64,000 nt of DNA from Persicitalea sp038235275 (GCA_038235275.1 JBBSUC010000008.1:70160-134159), one strand, 5' to 3'. Positions 33,071-42,572 are shown, numbered from the stretch's first letter. Notes: a model not told the origin generated them from the sequence alone. A program made the numbers and translations.

Positions 33071-34174
33071 ATGCCCTTGCTTATTCAATACCAGCCCTAC
33101 GTCCTGAAATTTAAATTTGAAGCGGGAACGTCGCGCGGGGTAATGACCGAAAAAATATCTTGGCTCCTTAAAATTACGGATGAGGAGCAACCCGGTACAA
33201 CGGGTTATGGTGAATGTGGGCCACTACCTGGCCTGAGCAGCGACGCGGGGGAAGATTTTGAAACAAAGTTAGTAGAGATTTGCGGGCTTTTTAACAGCCT
33301 CGATCTGGAAGTCTTCCCTTTCAATCTGTCGATTATCCTTGAGCAGCTTATTCCCGCCGAGTTGCCTTCCATTCGTTTCGGGATAGAAACCGCCCTGCAC
33401 GATTTCATGAATGGCGGAGAAAGAATACTTTTCAAAAATGATTTTTCGCAGAAAAAAGCGGGCATCTCCATCAACGGTTTAGTCTGGATGGGGTCGGAGG
33501 ATTTTATGCAGAAACAAATTAAGGAAAAGTTGGCGCAGGGCTTCACAACCATCAAGATCAAAGTCGGGGCCATTGACTTCGCCCAGGAATGCCGCGTGCT
33601 GGAAAGCATTCGCGCCCGCTTCGCGCCCGAGGAAATTGCCCTGCGGGTGGATGCCAACGGCGCTTTCGTGGCCGATGAGGTATATGAAAAACTTGGTTGT
33701 CTGGCGCAGCACAGCCTTCATTCTATCGAGCAACCCGTGGCAGTAGGTCAGCCGCAGCTAATGGCGCAGTTGGCCGCAACATCTCCGGTTCCAGTCGCAC
33801 TGGATGAGGAACTGATTGGCAAAATAGACTATATGGAGAAATTCTCTTTGCTAAAAGCTATTCATCCCCAATACATTGTCTTAAAACCAACGCTGCTCGG
33901 CGGCTTTCAGCAATGCCGCGAGTGGATCGAAATTGCCCAGCGGCTATCCATTGGTTGGTGGATCACTTCGGCTTTAGAATCGAACATCGGTTTGAATGCC
34001 ATCGCCCAGTTTACGGCGCAGTTCGACACCACCCTGCCGCAAGGTTTGGGAACCGGACAGATTTACAAAAATAATTTTACCTCGCCGCTGGAAATCAGGA
34101 ATGGGAAACTCTTCGCCGACGGGCCGGAGACCTGGGATTTGTCGAATCTAGATTCGGGTTGGCTCACGGTGTAA
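33071..34174 (+). CDS. menC: o-Succinylbenzoate synthase (enolase superfamily)
   Basis: Dehydrates SHCHC to o-succinylbenzoate in menaquinone synthesis. At 367 residues the enolase-superfamily layout is clear: an N-terminal capping domain (YVLKFKFEAGTSRGVMTEK, GYGECGPLPGLSSDAG), TIKIKVGAIDF with the KxK catalytic lysine, LRVDANGAF (first metal Asp), HSIEQPV (Glu), VPVALDEELIG (Asp/Glu) and IVLKPTLLGGF with the second catalytic lysine, ending TTLPQGLGTGQIYKNNF, which is typical of Bacteroidota MenC. No other men gene is adjacent. It ends 1 bp before the stop of the convergent hemF. A dipeptide epimerase is the main alternative but fits less well. Confidence 0.88.
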   Translation: MPLLIQYQPYVLKFKFEAGTSRGVMTEKISWLLKITDEEQPGTTGYGECGPLPGLSSDAGEDFETKLVEICGLFNSLDLEVFPFNLSIILEQLIPAELPSIRFGIETALHDFMNGGERILFKNDFSQKKAGISINGLVWMGSEDFMQKQIKEKLAQGFTTIKIKVGAIDFAQECRVLESIRARFAPEEIALRVDANGAFVADEVYEKLGCLAQHSLHSIEQPVAVGQPQLMAQLAATSPVPVALDEELIGKIDYMEKFSLLKAIHPQYIVLKPTLLGGFQQCREWIEIAQRLSIGWWITSALESNIGLNAIAQFTAQFDTTLPQGLGTGQIYKNNFTSPLEIRNGKLFADGPETWDLSNLDSGWLTV

Positions 34175-34175
34175 G

Positions 34176-35090
34176 CTACACCCAGTCGATGCCTTTTTTC
34201 AGCAAGTCCAAAGTTTCGGCCTCGGGTGAACCCGGCTCGGGCCGAAAGTTATACTCCCATTGCGCCTGCGGCGGCAGACTCATTAGAATAGACTCCGTAC
34301 GGCCATTAGTTTCCAGGCCAAATTTTGTTCCCCGGTCCCAGACCAGATTGAATTCCACGTAGCGGCCACGCCGCAAGTACTGCCACTTTTTTTCCTGCTT
34401 GGTAAAGGGTTCGTCGCGGTGTTTTTGCATAAAATTCGTGTAAAGTGGTGCGAAGATTTCCCCCACTTCCTGCACGAATTGGAATAGCGCTTCTTTTGAA
34501 AGGTTTTGGCCTTTACCCGGCTCGCCGGGTTTCAGATAGTCGAAAAAAATGCCGCCAACGCCCCGCGTTTCGTCCCGGTGTGGAATGAAAAAGTAGTCAT
34601 CTGCCCAACTTTTAAAATCTGGGTAAAAGGCCGGATGATGGCGGTCGCAAACGTCTTTCAACGTTTGGTGAAAAAGTTGGGCATCCTCTTTATCCACGTA
34701 ATGCGGCGTGAGGTCAATACCTCCCCCAAACCAGCAGGTGCCGTCGCTCAATTCGAAATACCTGACATTCATGTGAATAATCGGCACCCTGGGTGATTTT
34801 GGGTGCATAACGATGGAGACGCCGGTGGCGGTAAAATGGTATTCCTCGTCCAGGCCAAGTTCCATTTGCGCCCGTAAGCGCGGATGCACCTCCCCCCGCA
34901 CACTGGAAAAATTGACTCCGCCTTTCTCAATAACATTCCCGTTTTGAATCAGTCGGGTGCGTCCGCCACCGCCAGAGTGATGCTCCCATGAGTCTTCCTG
35001 GAATTTGGCCTGTCCGTCCTCTGCTTCCAGTGCCTGGCAGATCTTGTCTTGTAACTTCTTGAAAAAATCTTCGATATGTCTGACTTGCAT
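34176..35090 (-). CDS. hemF: Oxygen-dependent coproporphyrinogen III oxidase
   Basis: Aerobic decarboxylation of coproporphyrinogen III to protoporphyrinogen IX in heme synthesis. The 304-residue form (start MQVRHIEDFFKKLQ) carries EDSWEHHSGGGGRTRLIQNG, HPKSPRVPIIHMNVRYFE, WFGGGIDLTPHYVDKEDA, FYPDFKSWADDYFFIPHRDE, GVGGIFFDYL and RRGRYVEFNLVWDRGTKFGL, all signature blocks of HemF, with the C-terminus ending in DLLKKGIDWV. I used the ATG at 35090; upstream residues in frame do not resemble the family. Confidence 0.96.
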   Translation of the reverse strand: MQVRHIEDFFKKLQDKICQALEAEDGQAKFQEDSWEHHSGGGGRTRLIQNGNVIEKGGVNFSSVRGEVHPRLRAQMELGLDEEYHFTATGVSIVMHPKSPRVPIIHMNVRYFELSDGTCWFGGGIDLTPHYVDKEDAQLFHQTLKDVCDRHHPAFYPDFKSWADDYFFIPHRDETRGVGGIFFDYLKPGEPGKGQNLSKEALFQFVQEVGEIFAPLYTNFMQKHRDEPFTKQEKKWQYLRRGRYVEFNLVWDRGTKFGLETNGRTESILMSLPPQAQWEYNFRPEPGSPEAETLDLLKKGIDWV

Positions 35091-35108
35091 TCTAAACTGC
35101 TTTTTATT

Positions 35109-35116
35109 CAAAATTA
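35109..35116 (-). promoter_or_regulatory. Candidate -7 promoter element of hemF
   Basis: Minus-strand TAATTTTG fits TAnnTTTG and would start a transcript near 35102, about 12 nt before the hemF ATG. No TTG at -33. Confidence 0.35.
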
Positions 35117-35333
35117 GCGAAATAATACGGTTGAGCACAGACGAGGGTTGAAAACCCGTCTTCCATTCTAAGTAAAAATAAAATTTTTCATCAAGCAACC
35201 AATCTCCACTACTACCCCGTAGTAAAGACCAAAGAATATTATAGTCATAATTAACTATGTCATTATAGTTATATTTAGCTATATCAGAAAATTTGTCCCA
35301 ACCACTTTTTTCACTCCCAAACCAACAATCTCT

Positions 35334-36701
35334 ATGAAAAAGTTATCATTAATGTTCATCGGCACATTAGCGCTCACCTTTACAGGCTGCATCAAGGACC
35401 ACGATCTTGGCAATCCTGCCGACAAGAGCGTAGCGGGCTACATTTACACCACCACCAACGGAGAGGGCATCAATCAGGTTGTCCGCTTCAGCCGATTGGG
35501 CGACGGGTCGTTAACCGACGAAATCGCCTACTCCACCGATAGTAAGGGCGGGGCCAATCCGGCGGCGGGCGGAGACGCCCACGGAGATTACGATTTCGCG
35601 GGTTCGATCAAAATCATCGGCAATTATCTGTTGAACGTGAACGCGGGAGGGAATACGGTTTCCGTTTTTTACATGGACCGTAAAAACGGCAATCTCGCCC
35701 TCCTGAAAAATACCATTTCCGGGGGTACTCGTCCGGTAAGCATCAGTTGCACACCGGTGAAGGGGAGCAACACCGAACTTTGGGTGGTCGTGGGCAACCA
35801 ATGGAACAATCCCAACGTGCAGAAGGATATCCCAAACGTCGAGCGCTACCCCAATGATGCTTTTCACATGATGGACCTGACCAAACCCGACGCGACCGAT
35901 CAGGAAAGAAACATCCAATTATTCCGCTTCGACTCCTCCAATGGCAACCTGACTCCCGTAGCCAAACTGGATACCTACGTCCGGGAAAATGGCGGCCCCA
36001 CCTGCGTTAAATTCAGCAACGATGGTACTAAACTGGCCGTCGCCACCTGGGGAATTGCCCATTTTGGAACGGTCAGCCCTTCCCTGAAAGAATTGCACGA
36101 AAGCCGCGTGTACATCTATGATTTTAATAATGGCACTATTTCCAACAAGCGTTTCTTTGAAGAGGAAGGCATTGCCGGTAGCATCGGAATCGACTGGACT
36201 CCCAACAACAATAAATTGCTTTACGTTTCCAATTTCAATACCACGGTTGCCAAAACGAACAACAGCTTAACCGTGCTTTCCGATAACGGAGGGCCAGTCA
36301 CCAAAGCCGCCAACTTCACTACCGGGAAGGAAGACGATCTGGATGAAGCCTGTTGGGTCGTGATTAACCCCAAAAAGGACCGCTTGTACGTGGCCAGCTT
36401 TACCGGTAATGTCATTACCCCATTCAAATTAGATGGCCTGGGCAACGTTACCGAAAAATTGCCCTTTGAGAAACGGGGTGATTTTGCGCCTCCCGGCGAC
36501 TCAAAAGAACTGTACATGAGTTCCGATGGTCGGTACCTCTACAATACCGGCGCGCTCCAATCGTACTCCGTCAATATTTTCGATGTAAACGCCGACGGGG
36601 GAGTTAAATACAGAACCCAGGTGGCGTTGGCCACCACGATAAGCTCCGTAGGAAAACCGGGGGTTTACGATTTCATGGGCCTTGACGGATTCGACCTTTA
36701 A
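35334..36701 (+). CDS. Beta-propeller (lactonase-like) lipoprotein
   Basis: Envelope lipoprotein, function unknown. The 455-residue protein has a type II signal peptide (MKKLSLMFIGTLALTFTGC, Cys19) and then a seven-bladed beta-propeller of the 6-phosphogluconolactonase/YncE type: repeating blades such as AGYIYTTTNGEGINQVVRFS, NTVSVFYMDRKNGNLALLKN, IQLFRFDSSNGNLTPVAKL, LLYVSNFNTT and LYMSSDGRYLYNTGALQSYS. Lactonase activity cannot be assumed. It is followed by a terminator-like hairpin and a DUF417 gene. Confidence 0.83.
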   Translation: MKKLSLMFIGTLALTFTGCIKDHDLGNPADKSVAGYIYTTTNGEGINQVVRFSRLGDGSLTDEIAYSTDSKGGANPAAGGDAHGDYDFAGSIKIIGNYLLNVNAGGNTVSVFYMDRKNGNLALLKNTISGGTRPVSISCTPVKGSNTELWVVVGNQWNNPNVQKDIPNVERYPNDAFHMMDLTKPDATDQERNIQLFRFDSSNGNLTPVAKLDTYVRENGGPTCVKFSNDGTKLAVATWGIAHFGTVSPSLKELHESRVYIYDFNNGTISNKRFFEEEGIAGSIGIDWTPNNNKLLYVSNFNTTVAKTNNSLTVLSDNGGPVTKAANFTTGKEDDLDEACWVVINPKKDRLYVASFTGNVITPFKLDGLGNVTEKLPFEKRGDFAPPGDSKELYMSSDGRYLYNTGALQSYSVNIFDVNADGGVKYRTQVALATTISSVGKPGVYDFMGLDGFDL

Positions 36702-36711
36702 AAACTATCTG

Positions 36712-36745
36712 GCGGAGGAGGCTATAGCCCTCCGCTGGATTTTTT
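36712..36745 (+). terminator. Terminator-like hairpin after the beta-propeller gene
   Basis: GCGGAG (36712-36717) pairs with CTCCGC (36730-36735) and the inner palindrome GGCTATAGCC extends the stem with a 2-nt bulge; six T follow after TGGA (36740-36745). It separates the lipoprotein gene from the DUF417 gene. Confidence 0.7.
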
Positions 36746-36781
36746 CCACTAACGCAAAACCACCCTAACGAGCAAAATCAA

Positions 36782-37249
36782 ATGGAAAACGCACAAAGCA
36801 CCGGAATAAAATTTGAAAACATTGGCGCCAAGATTCTCCGCTACGGTCTGGTGGTCATTCTGTTGTGGGTTGGAGCCTTAAAATTCACCACTTACGAGGC
36901 AGAAGGAATTAAGGGTATTGTCGAAAATAGTCCCCTGACTTCCTGGGCGTACAACCTGCTGGGTCTTCAAGGTATCGCCAGGGTGATCGGCATCGTCGAG
37001 ATTGTCCTGGGCTTAATGATCGCATCCCGAAATTTTTCCCCCAAACTATCCGCTATGGGCAGCATGGGAGCCATCGTCATGTTCATCGTCACACTGAGCT
37101 TTTCCCTAACTACTCCCGGCGTATGGCAACCTGGGTACGGCTTTCCTTTTCCCTCTCCCATGCCCGGCCAGTTCTTGGCCAAGGATTTGATCCTTTTGGG
37201 GGCTTCGGTCTGGACCGCCGGGGAAGCGCTGGTAGCGTCCAGGGGATAG
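36782..37249 (+). CDS. DUF417 (YkgB-like) membrane protein
   Basis: Inner-membrane protein of unknown function. The 155 residues contain four hydrophobic segments (~20-37 YGLVVILLWVGALKFTTYEA, ~65-82, ~88-108, ~135-150). Characteristic DUF417 stretches are ALKFTTYEAEGIKGIVENSP and the end QFLAKDLILLGASVWTAGEA. Family members are induced by hypochlorite or other stress in E. coli (ykgB/rclC). A 19-bp inverted repeat follows the gene. Confidence 0.9.
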   Translation: MENAQSTGIKFENIGAKILRYGLVVILLWVGALKFTTYEAEGIKGIVENSPLTSWAYNLLGLQGIARVIGIVEIVLGLMIASRNFSPKLSAMGSMGAIVMFIVTLSFSLTTPGVWQPGYGFPFPSPMPGQFLAKDLILLGASVWTAGEALVASRG

Positions 37250-37280
37250 TTACTGTTTCTGAAACTTAGCAGCGGTTCGT

Positions 37281-37331
37281 AGAGATCCAGCTAATCATCT
37301 TGCAAATTGCTCGATGATTAGCTGGGTCTCT
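37281..37331. repeat. 19-bp inverted repeat downstream of the DUF417 gene
   Basis: Arms 37281-37299 and 37313-37331 match in 18 of 19 positions (the odd one is a G-T pair), core CCAGCTAATCATC, loop 13 nt. No T-run follows. It lies upstream of the secretion operon promoter and may end or stabilise the DUF417 transcript. Confidence 0.75.
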
Positions 37332-37448
37332 AATTATCCACAATGCAGAACGATTTTCTTAAAATGTACGGATCATGATATTTTTTTTAATTCAACCCAT
37401 AAGAATACTTTATGTAAACTAAAAAGAACATTCATAATACTTAATTCG

Positions 37449-37479
37449 TTGTTTGGATCGATACCAAAACCTATTTTTG
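37449..37479 (+). promoter_or_regulatory. Promoter of the secretion operon (-33 TTG, -7 TATTTTTG)
   Basis: TTG at 37449-37451 and TATTTTTG at 37472-37479 are separated by 20 nt, a full match to the Bacteroidota housekeeping consensus. Transcription should begin near 37486, about 23 nt before the ABC protein ATG. Confidence 0.65.
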
Positions 37480-37508
37480 CGAAACTGACTTAATTTTCCC
37501 TTCCCAAT

Positions 37509-39707
37509 ATGAATTCCCGATTGCTTCAAGCCATCTGTCAGCAGTTAGCTTTGGCCTTTGAATTGAAAAGTATACCGCAGCAAGAGATCTACGACACCCT
37601 GCACCTCACCGAATATTCCGAAAGGGATTTGCCAATTTTTCTTGGCGATCTCATTGCCAAGGCGCAAGATTATAATTTGACAATGGTGAGCAGCCACGCC
37701 CCATCTCACCAACTGGCGTCTTTGGTGCAGAATGCGCAGTATCCCATATTATATTTTGAGAAGAAAGCCAATACCACCGTTCCCGTTTTGGGAGGGCGAA
37801 AGCAGGACGGCACTTCTTTGCGTATTACCTTTCTGTCCGACGGTAGTACCGAAGCATCGGTCATCCCTCCCAGGAATCCCTATTTATGGAGTGGGACTTC
37901 GGACCCAGCTATGAACGGTCAGGCACTCTACCTTACCGCTTTTCCGATGGAGGCGATGGTAAGTGAGAATGAACCAACTATCTCAGAGCCTTTGACACCC
38001 GTGCGCCGCTTTTTTCGGTTATTGAGCAACGAAAAAAAGGATATCGGCTTTATTTACCTGTATGCCATCGTGATCGGACTGGTTACGCTCTCACTTCCGC
38101 TCGGGATACAAGCCCTCATCAATCTCATTTCCGGTGGCATGGTGTTCAGTTCGATTTACTTGCTGCTGGTCGTCGTGATCGGCGGCGTGTTCATTTCGGG
38201 CGTGATGCAGATCATCCAGTTTACGCTCGTGGAAACTTTGCAACAGCGGATCTTTGCCAAGGCTGCCTTCGAGTTCACCTACCGAATTCCGCGCGTGAAA
38301 ACCGAATCGCTGCTGGGCTATTACCCGCCCGAATTGATGAATCGCTTTTTTGACGTCCTAACGGTTCAGAAGGGATTACCCAAAATCTTGATCGAAATTA
38401 CCGGAGCCATTTTGCAAATTCTGCTGGGGATCATGCTTTTATCTTTTTATCATCCTTTCTTTATCGCTTTTGGCTTTTTGACCATTATGATCGTGGCTCT
38501 CATGATTTATTTCAATGGTCCGAAGGGATTACAAACCAGTCTGGTCGAATCTAAATACAAATACCGGGTGGCGCAATGGCTGGAAGATATTGCCCGATCG
38601 CTCTCCACCTTTAAGTTATCGGGGACAGGCAACCTACCGATGAAGAAGATGGATGGACTGGTGAACAGCTATTTGGTCTATCGCAAAAAGCATTTTAAAA
38701 TTCTAAAAATATTCTTTTGGAATGCAGTAATTTTCAAAACGGCAGTTATTGGCGGGATGTTGGCACTCGGCACTTTCCTGGTAGTGGAGCGGCAGATTTC
38801 CCTCGGACAGTTCGTGGCCACCGAAATAATCATCATTTTGCTGACCAATTCGGTCGAGAAGCTTATTCAAGGCATCGATACTATATTCGATGTGCTCACG
38901 GCGGTAGAAAAGCTTGGCAACGTAACTGACTTGCCCATGGAGCGAGAGCTGGGCTTCCGGCTTGCTCCCCAGGATTCCAGCGAAGGGCTGTTTCTGAAAG
39001 TCACAGATTTGAAATACACCTTCGAAGGTCGACAAAGTGCCGCGCTCGACGGGCTTAGTTTTTTGCTTAGACCCGGCGAGTCGATTTGTGTGACGGGCAC
39101 CGATGGGTCAGGAAAAAAAACGCTTTTGAACGTGCTTTCCGGACTGCTTGAAAATTATCAGGGAGGCATTACCTTCAACGGTATTTCGATGCGTGACTTG
39201 AATATGGGTAGCCTGCGGTCCTACATCGAGCAGAATATCGCGGTGGATGATATTTTCGCCGGAACCATTTTGGAAAACATCACGATGGGCCGCGATCAAA
39301 TCAGTCTGGCCGATCTGGATTGGGTTCTCGACTTCCTCAACCTTAGCGAAACTATCAGCCGACTTCCCGATGGCTTAAGTAGTATCATGCTGCCCGGCGG
39401 TCGCAGTTATGCCGATAGCTTCATTGCCAAGATCACCCTGGCCAGGAGCATAGTCACCCGACCCAAAATTCTGATGGTCAATTACTTGCTTCATACCTCG
39501 ACGGATATAGAAAGGCTGCGACTGATAAAGGAACTCACCAGGGACAGCGCCCCTTGGTCATTACTCATTCTCTCCAACGATTCAATGATTATGCAGCAGT
39601 GCGATCGGGTGATGATGATGGATGCCGGGAAGATAATCTGCGAGGGAAGATACAGCGACGTAAAAAACCACGAGGCGTTTGTGGCAGAATTTGCGGTAGT
39701 CGGGTAA
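37509..39707 (+). CDS. Type I secretion-like ABC transporter protein with atypical ATPase motifs
   Basis: Fused permease/ATPase of the secretion operon. Residues 1-~150 resemble a C39-like domain without catalytic cysteine (LASLVQNAQYPILYFEKKAN), then six membrane segments (~175-450, e.g. DIGFIYLYAIVIGLVTLSLP) and a nucleotide-binding domain (~490-732). The motifs deviate: Walker A is GTDGSGKKTL (Lys where Ser/Thr should follow the P-loop Lys), signature LPGGRS in place of LSGGQ, Walker B PKILMVNYLL without the Asp-Glu pair, and the H-loop reads ILSND (no His). Related Bacteroidota proteins may share part of this divergence. It is probably impaired in ATP hydrolysis (inference). HlyD and TolC genes follow. 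Confidence 0.87.
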   Translation: MNSRLLQAICQQLALAFELKSIPQQEIYDTLHLTEYSERDLPIFLGDLIAKAQDYNLTMVSSHAPSHQLASLVQNAQYPILYFEKKANTTVPVLGGRKQDGTSLRITFLSDGSTEASVIPPRNPYLWSGTSDPAMNGQALYLTAFPMEAMVSENEPTISEPLTPVRRFFRLLSNEKKDIGFIYLYAIVIGLVTLSLPLGIQALINLISGGMVFSSIYLLLVVVIGGVFISGVMQIIQFTLVETLQQRIFAKAAFEFTYRIPRVKTESLLGYYPPELMNRFFDVLTVQKGLPKILIEITGAILQILLGIMLLSFYHPFFIAFGFLTIMIVALMIYFNGPKGLQTSLVESKYKYRVAQWLEDIARSLSTFKLSGTGNLPMKKMDGLVNSYLVYRKKHFKILKIFFWNAVIFKTAVIGGMLALGTFLVVERQISLGQFVATEIIIILLTNSVEKLIQGIDTIFDVLTAVEKLGNVTDLPMERELGFRLAPQDSSEGLFLKVTDLKYTFEGRQSAALDGLSFLLRPGESICVTGTDGSGKKTLLNVLSGLLENYQGGITFNGISMRDLNMGSLRSYIEQNIAVDDIFAGTILENITMGRDQISLADLDWVLDFLNLSETISRLPDGLSSIMLPGGRSYADSFIAKITLARSIVTRPKILMVNYLLHTSTDIERLRLIKELTRDSAPWSLLILSNDSMIMQQCDRVMMMDAGKIICEGRYSDVKNHEAFVAEFAVVG

Positions 39708-39765
39708 CTGAAACACCCAACTGGTGGCGTTAGGCCTGACACAGTTCAATAGTTAAACGACAATA

Positions 39766-41133
39766 ATGCTCAATATTTCCCGAAAACGTGTAAATGACGA
39801 AATGCTCGAGCGGTACAATCTGCACGCGTTGAGTACTTTATCGACTCCTGAGACTGGTAAGCGCTTTGCCCGTTGGATGCAGGCCATCATCCTGATATTG
39901 TTCGTCATCATGTTTTTGCCCTGGCAGCAAAATATTTCCGGTTCCGGTAGTGTCACGGCTCTATCGCCAGGAGACAGGCCGCAAACCGTGCAGAACATTA
40001 TCGGCGGACGAATAGAAGCATGGTACGTGCAGGAAGGCGATTTTGTGAAGGCCGGAGATACGCTGGCTGTATTGTCCGAGGCCAAGGACGAGTACATTGA
40101 CCCGCAAATTATGATGCGCCTTCAGGAACAAATCCAGGCCAAACGGGAGGGAATAGATGGGTACCAGGCAAAAATCAATGCGCTTGCCAACCAGCTTTCC
40201 GCCCTGAGGGAAGGATTAAATTTTAGCTTACAAAAGGCGCGAAATAAGTTTGCTCAGGCGCAATTGAAAGTGGGCAGTGACAGCACCGATCTTGTCGCCG
40301 TTCGTACCAACTACGACATCACAAAAAACCGACTTGCCCGTTACGAAGAAGGCTTTAAATCGGGCCTGTTTTCGCTTACCGATCTGGAATCACGGCGACT
40401 GAAAGTCCAGGAAGAATCGGCCAAGGTGGTATCACAGGAAAATAAACTCAGCATCGCCCGCCAGGAGCTTATCAATACGCGTATCGAACTCAATTCCCTG
40501 AGAGCCGAATACCAGGAAAAAATCGCTAAAGCCACCTCCGACCGCAGTTCAGCGGTTTCAGGTCTGGCCGAGGGCAAAGCGGAACTGTCTAAATTGCAGA
40601 ATAAATTCGCCAGTGTGGAGATTCGGCAGGAAAATTATATCGTAAGGGCACCGCAGTCGGGATATCTGGTGCGGGCCATGAAGGCAGGCATTGGTGAAAA
40701 TATCAAAGAGGGCGAAACGATTGCCACTTTGCAACCCGAAAGTCCCAGCATCGCCGTGGAACTGTACGTGGCTCCGATGGACGTGCCGCTCATCAAGCCG
40801 GGGCGGGAGGTGCGGCTGGAATTCGACGGCTGGCCCGCACTACAATTTTCCGGCTGGCCGGGTGTATCCGTCGGAACCTTTGGTGGCTCGGTGGCCGTGA
40901 TCGATCGCGTGGGAAGCGTTAATGGCAAATTTCGGTTGTTGGTAAAACCCAAAGCGGGTGAAGCATGGCCCGCCGCGATCCGGCAGGGGTCGGGGGTTTA
41001 TGGCTGGGTGATGCTATCGAACGTTTCGGTAGGCTACGAGATTTGGCGTCAGCTCAACGGTTTCCCGCCGAATCTGGGAAAGGGTGAGATAGATAAGATT
41101 ACCTCGAAGTCGACGGCGGTGGACAAAAAATGA
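39766..41133 (+). CDS. HlyD-family periplasmic adaptor (membrane fusion protein)
   Basis: Links the inner-membrane ABC protein to TolC. The 455-residue protein has a short cytoplasmic N-terminus, one membrane segment (~42-60, AIILILFVIMFLPWQQNISG), a biotinyl-lipoyl half-motif (VQNIIGGRIEAWYVQEGDFV ... GDTLAVLSE), a long coiled coil (~125-270), the second lipoyl half (YIVRAPQSGYLVRAMKAGIG) and a beta-barrel domain. Its stop overlaps the TolC start by 4 bp. Confidence 0.92.
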   Translation: MLNISRKRVNDEMLERYNLHALSTLSTPETGKRFARWMQAIILILFVIMFLPWQQNISGSGSVTALSPGDRPQTVQNIIGGRIEAWYVQEGDFVKAGDTLAVLSEAKDEYIDPQIMMRLQEQIQAKREGIDGYQAKINALANQLSALREGLNFSLQKARNKFAQAQLKVGSDSTDLVAVRTNYDITKNRLARYEEGFKSGLFSLTDLESRRLKVQEESAKVVSQENKLSIARQELINTRIELNSLRAEYQEKIAKATSDRSSAVSGLAEGKAELSKLQNKFASVEIRQENYIVRAPQSGYLVRAMKAGIGENIKEGETIATLQPESPSIAVELYVAPMDVPLIKPGREVRLEFDGWPALQFSGWPGVSVGTFGGSVAVIDRVGSVNGKFRLLVKPKAGEAWPAAIRQGSGVYGWVMLSNVSVGYEIWRQLNGFPPNLGKGEIDKITSKSTAVDKK

Positions 41134-42572
41134 TTTCTAGATTATATTACATGAATGTTTTTTTTAAAACATTGGCGTTGCTTGGTTGCGTCCACGGGGC
41201 CTTTGGGCAAGACTCGCTGGTTTATACTTACCAAGATTATTACGCGCAGATACTTGCCAATCATCCGGTAATAAAGCTAAGCGGGTTAGTTACCGAGTCG
41301 GCGCAAAGGGAGTTGCTCATTGCCAAGGGTGGCCTGGACCCAACCCTTGAAGGCAACTTCGATCGCAAGGTTTATAAGGGCAAAAAGTACTTCGACCGGG
41401 GTGACGTGTTTTTGAAAGTACCCGTGTGGGTAGGCGGGGCCGACTTAAAGGTAGGGTATGACCGTAATGTTGGCTCGACGCTGAGTGACGACGTATTTAC
41501 GGGCCCAGAGGGCATTTCATACATTGGTTTGACCGTACCTATCGGCCGGGGACTCATCATCGATAGCCGCCGCGCCACCTTACAACAGGCGCGGGTGTTT
41601 CAGGATTTGGCCGACGCTGATCGGGTCAAAATGATCAATAAAATCATTCTGACGGCCGCCAAAGATTACTGGAACTGGTATTTTTCCTACCGTCAGTACC
41701 AATTATCGGCCGATTTTTACGACCTGGCCAAAGTACGCTACAACGCGACTCAGCAACGCGCCGAACTGGGCGAAGCGGCGGCCATAGACACCGTCGAGGC
41801 ACTCGTCACCCTGCAGGATCGTCAGGTGACGCTGGATCAGGCGATTCTTGAACTCCGAAACGCCAAACTTTTACTCTCCAACCACCTTTGGAGCCAAGAC
41901 CAGGTACCGCTGGAATTACCCGAAGAAGCCGTTCCGCAATTTTCGATGGGTCGCGTCCTTACCAATACAGAACTCGATCAACTGCTCCAACTCGCCCGAC
42001 AGCGGCACCCCGAAATCATCAAATTTGATTTCAAACGCCAACAACTTACTATCGACGAGCGACTGGGCCGGGAGATGCTCAAGCCTTCCCTCAACTTCAA
42101 TGCTGCCGCCCTGTACGAAGGCGGATTCGCACTTAAGGACTCAAAATACCCTACCGGTTTTTCTGATTTGGGCAACAATTACAAGTTCATGGTCGATTTG
42201 TATTTTCCGCTATTCCTCAGAAAAGAACGCGGAAAACTCCAGCAAATCCGCATCAAGCGGATGCAAAATGACCTCGACCAGAAACAGGTGCAGCGTGAAG
42301 TAGTTAATGAAGTCAACGCCGCCTTTAACGACGTCAAGACACTGGAAGCACAAATTCGTACGCAGGAGTCCGCTGCCCATAATCAGGAACTGCTACTCCA
42401 AGCCGAAGAGACCAAGCTCGAACTCGGCGAAAGCTCCCTCTTCCTGGTCAATTCACGAGAATCAAAACTCAATGAATTTCGGGTAAAGGTGGCCTCGCTT
42501 CGATCAAAGTACGAGAAGGCCCTGGCCGTGCTGCTTTTCGCTTCGGGAGTTAGTTCATGGGATAATCTGTAA
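41130..42572 (+). CDS. TolC-family outer-membrane efflux protein
   Basis: Outer-membrane channel of the secretion set. The 480-residue protein starts with the ATGA overlap and has a signal sequence (VFFKTLALLGCVHGAFGQ). Repeated heptad helices (QQARVFQDLADADRVKMINK; LRNAKLLLSNHL; EKALAVLLFASGVSSW) and two outer-membrane-type strand regions match the TolC fold. A second ATG at codon 8 is possible. Together with the two genes before it, it forms a tripartite export system; no substrate gene is recognisable next to it. Confidence 0.9.
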   Translation: MISRLYYMNVFFKTLALLGCVHGAFGQDSLVYTYQDYYAQILANHPVIKLSGLVTESAQRELLIAKGGLDPTLEGNFDRKVYKGKKYFDRGDVFLKVPVWVGGADLKVGYDRNVGSTLSDDVFTGPEGISYIGLTVPIGRGLIIDSRRATLQQARVFQDLADADRVKMINKIILTAAKDYWNWYFSYRQYQLSADFYDLAKVRYNATQQRAELGEAAAIDTVEALVTLQDRQVTLDQAILELRNAKLLLSNHLWSQDQVPLELPEEAVPQFSMGRVLTNTELDQLLQLARQRHPEIIKFDFKRQQLTIDERLGREMLKPSLNFNAAALYEGGFALKDSKYPTGFSDLGNNYKFMVDLYFPLFLRKERGKLQQIRIKRMQNDLDQKQVQREVVNEVNAAFNDVKTLEAQIRTQESAAHNQELLLQAEETKLELGESSLFLVNSRESKLNEFRVKVASLRSKYEKALAVLLFASGVSSWDNL

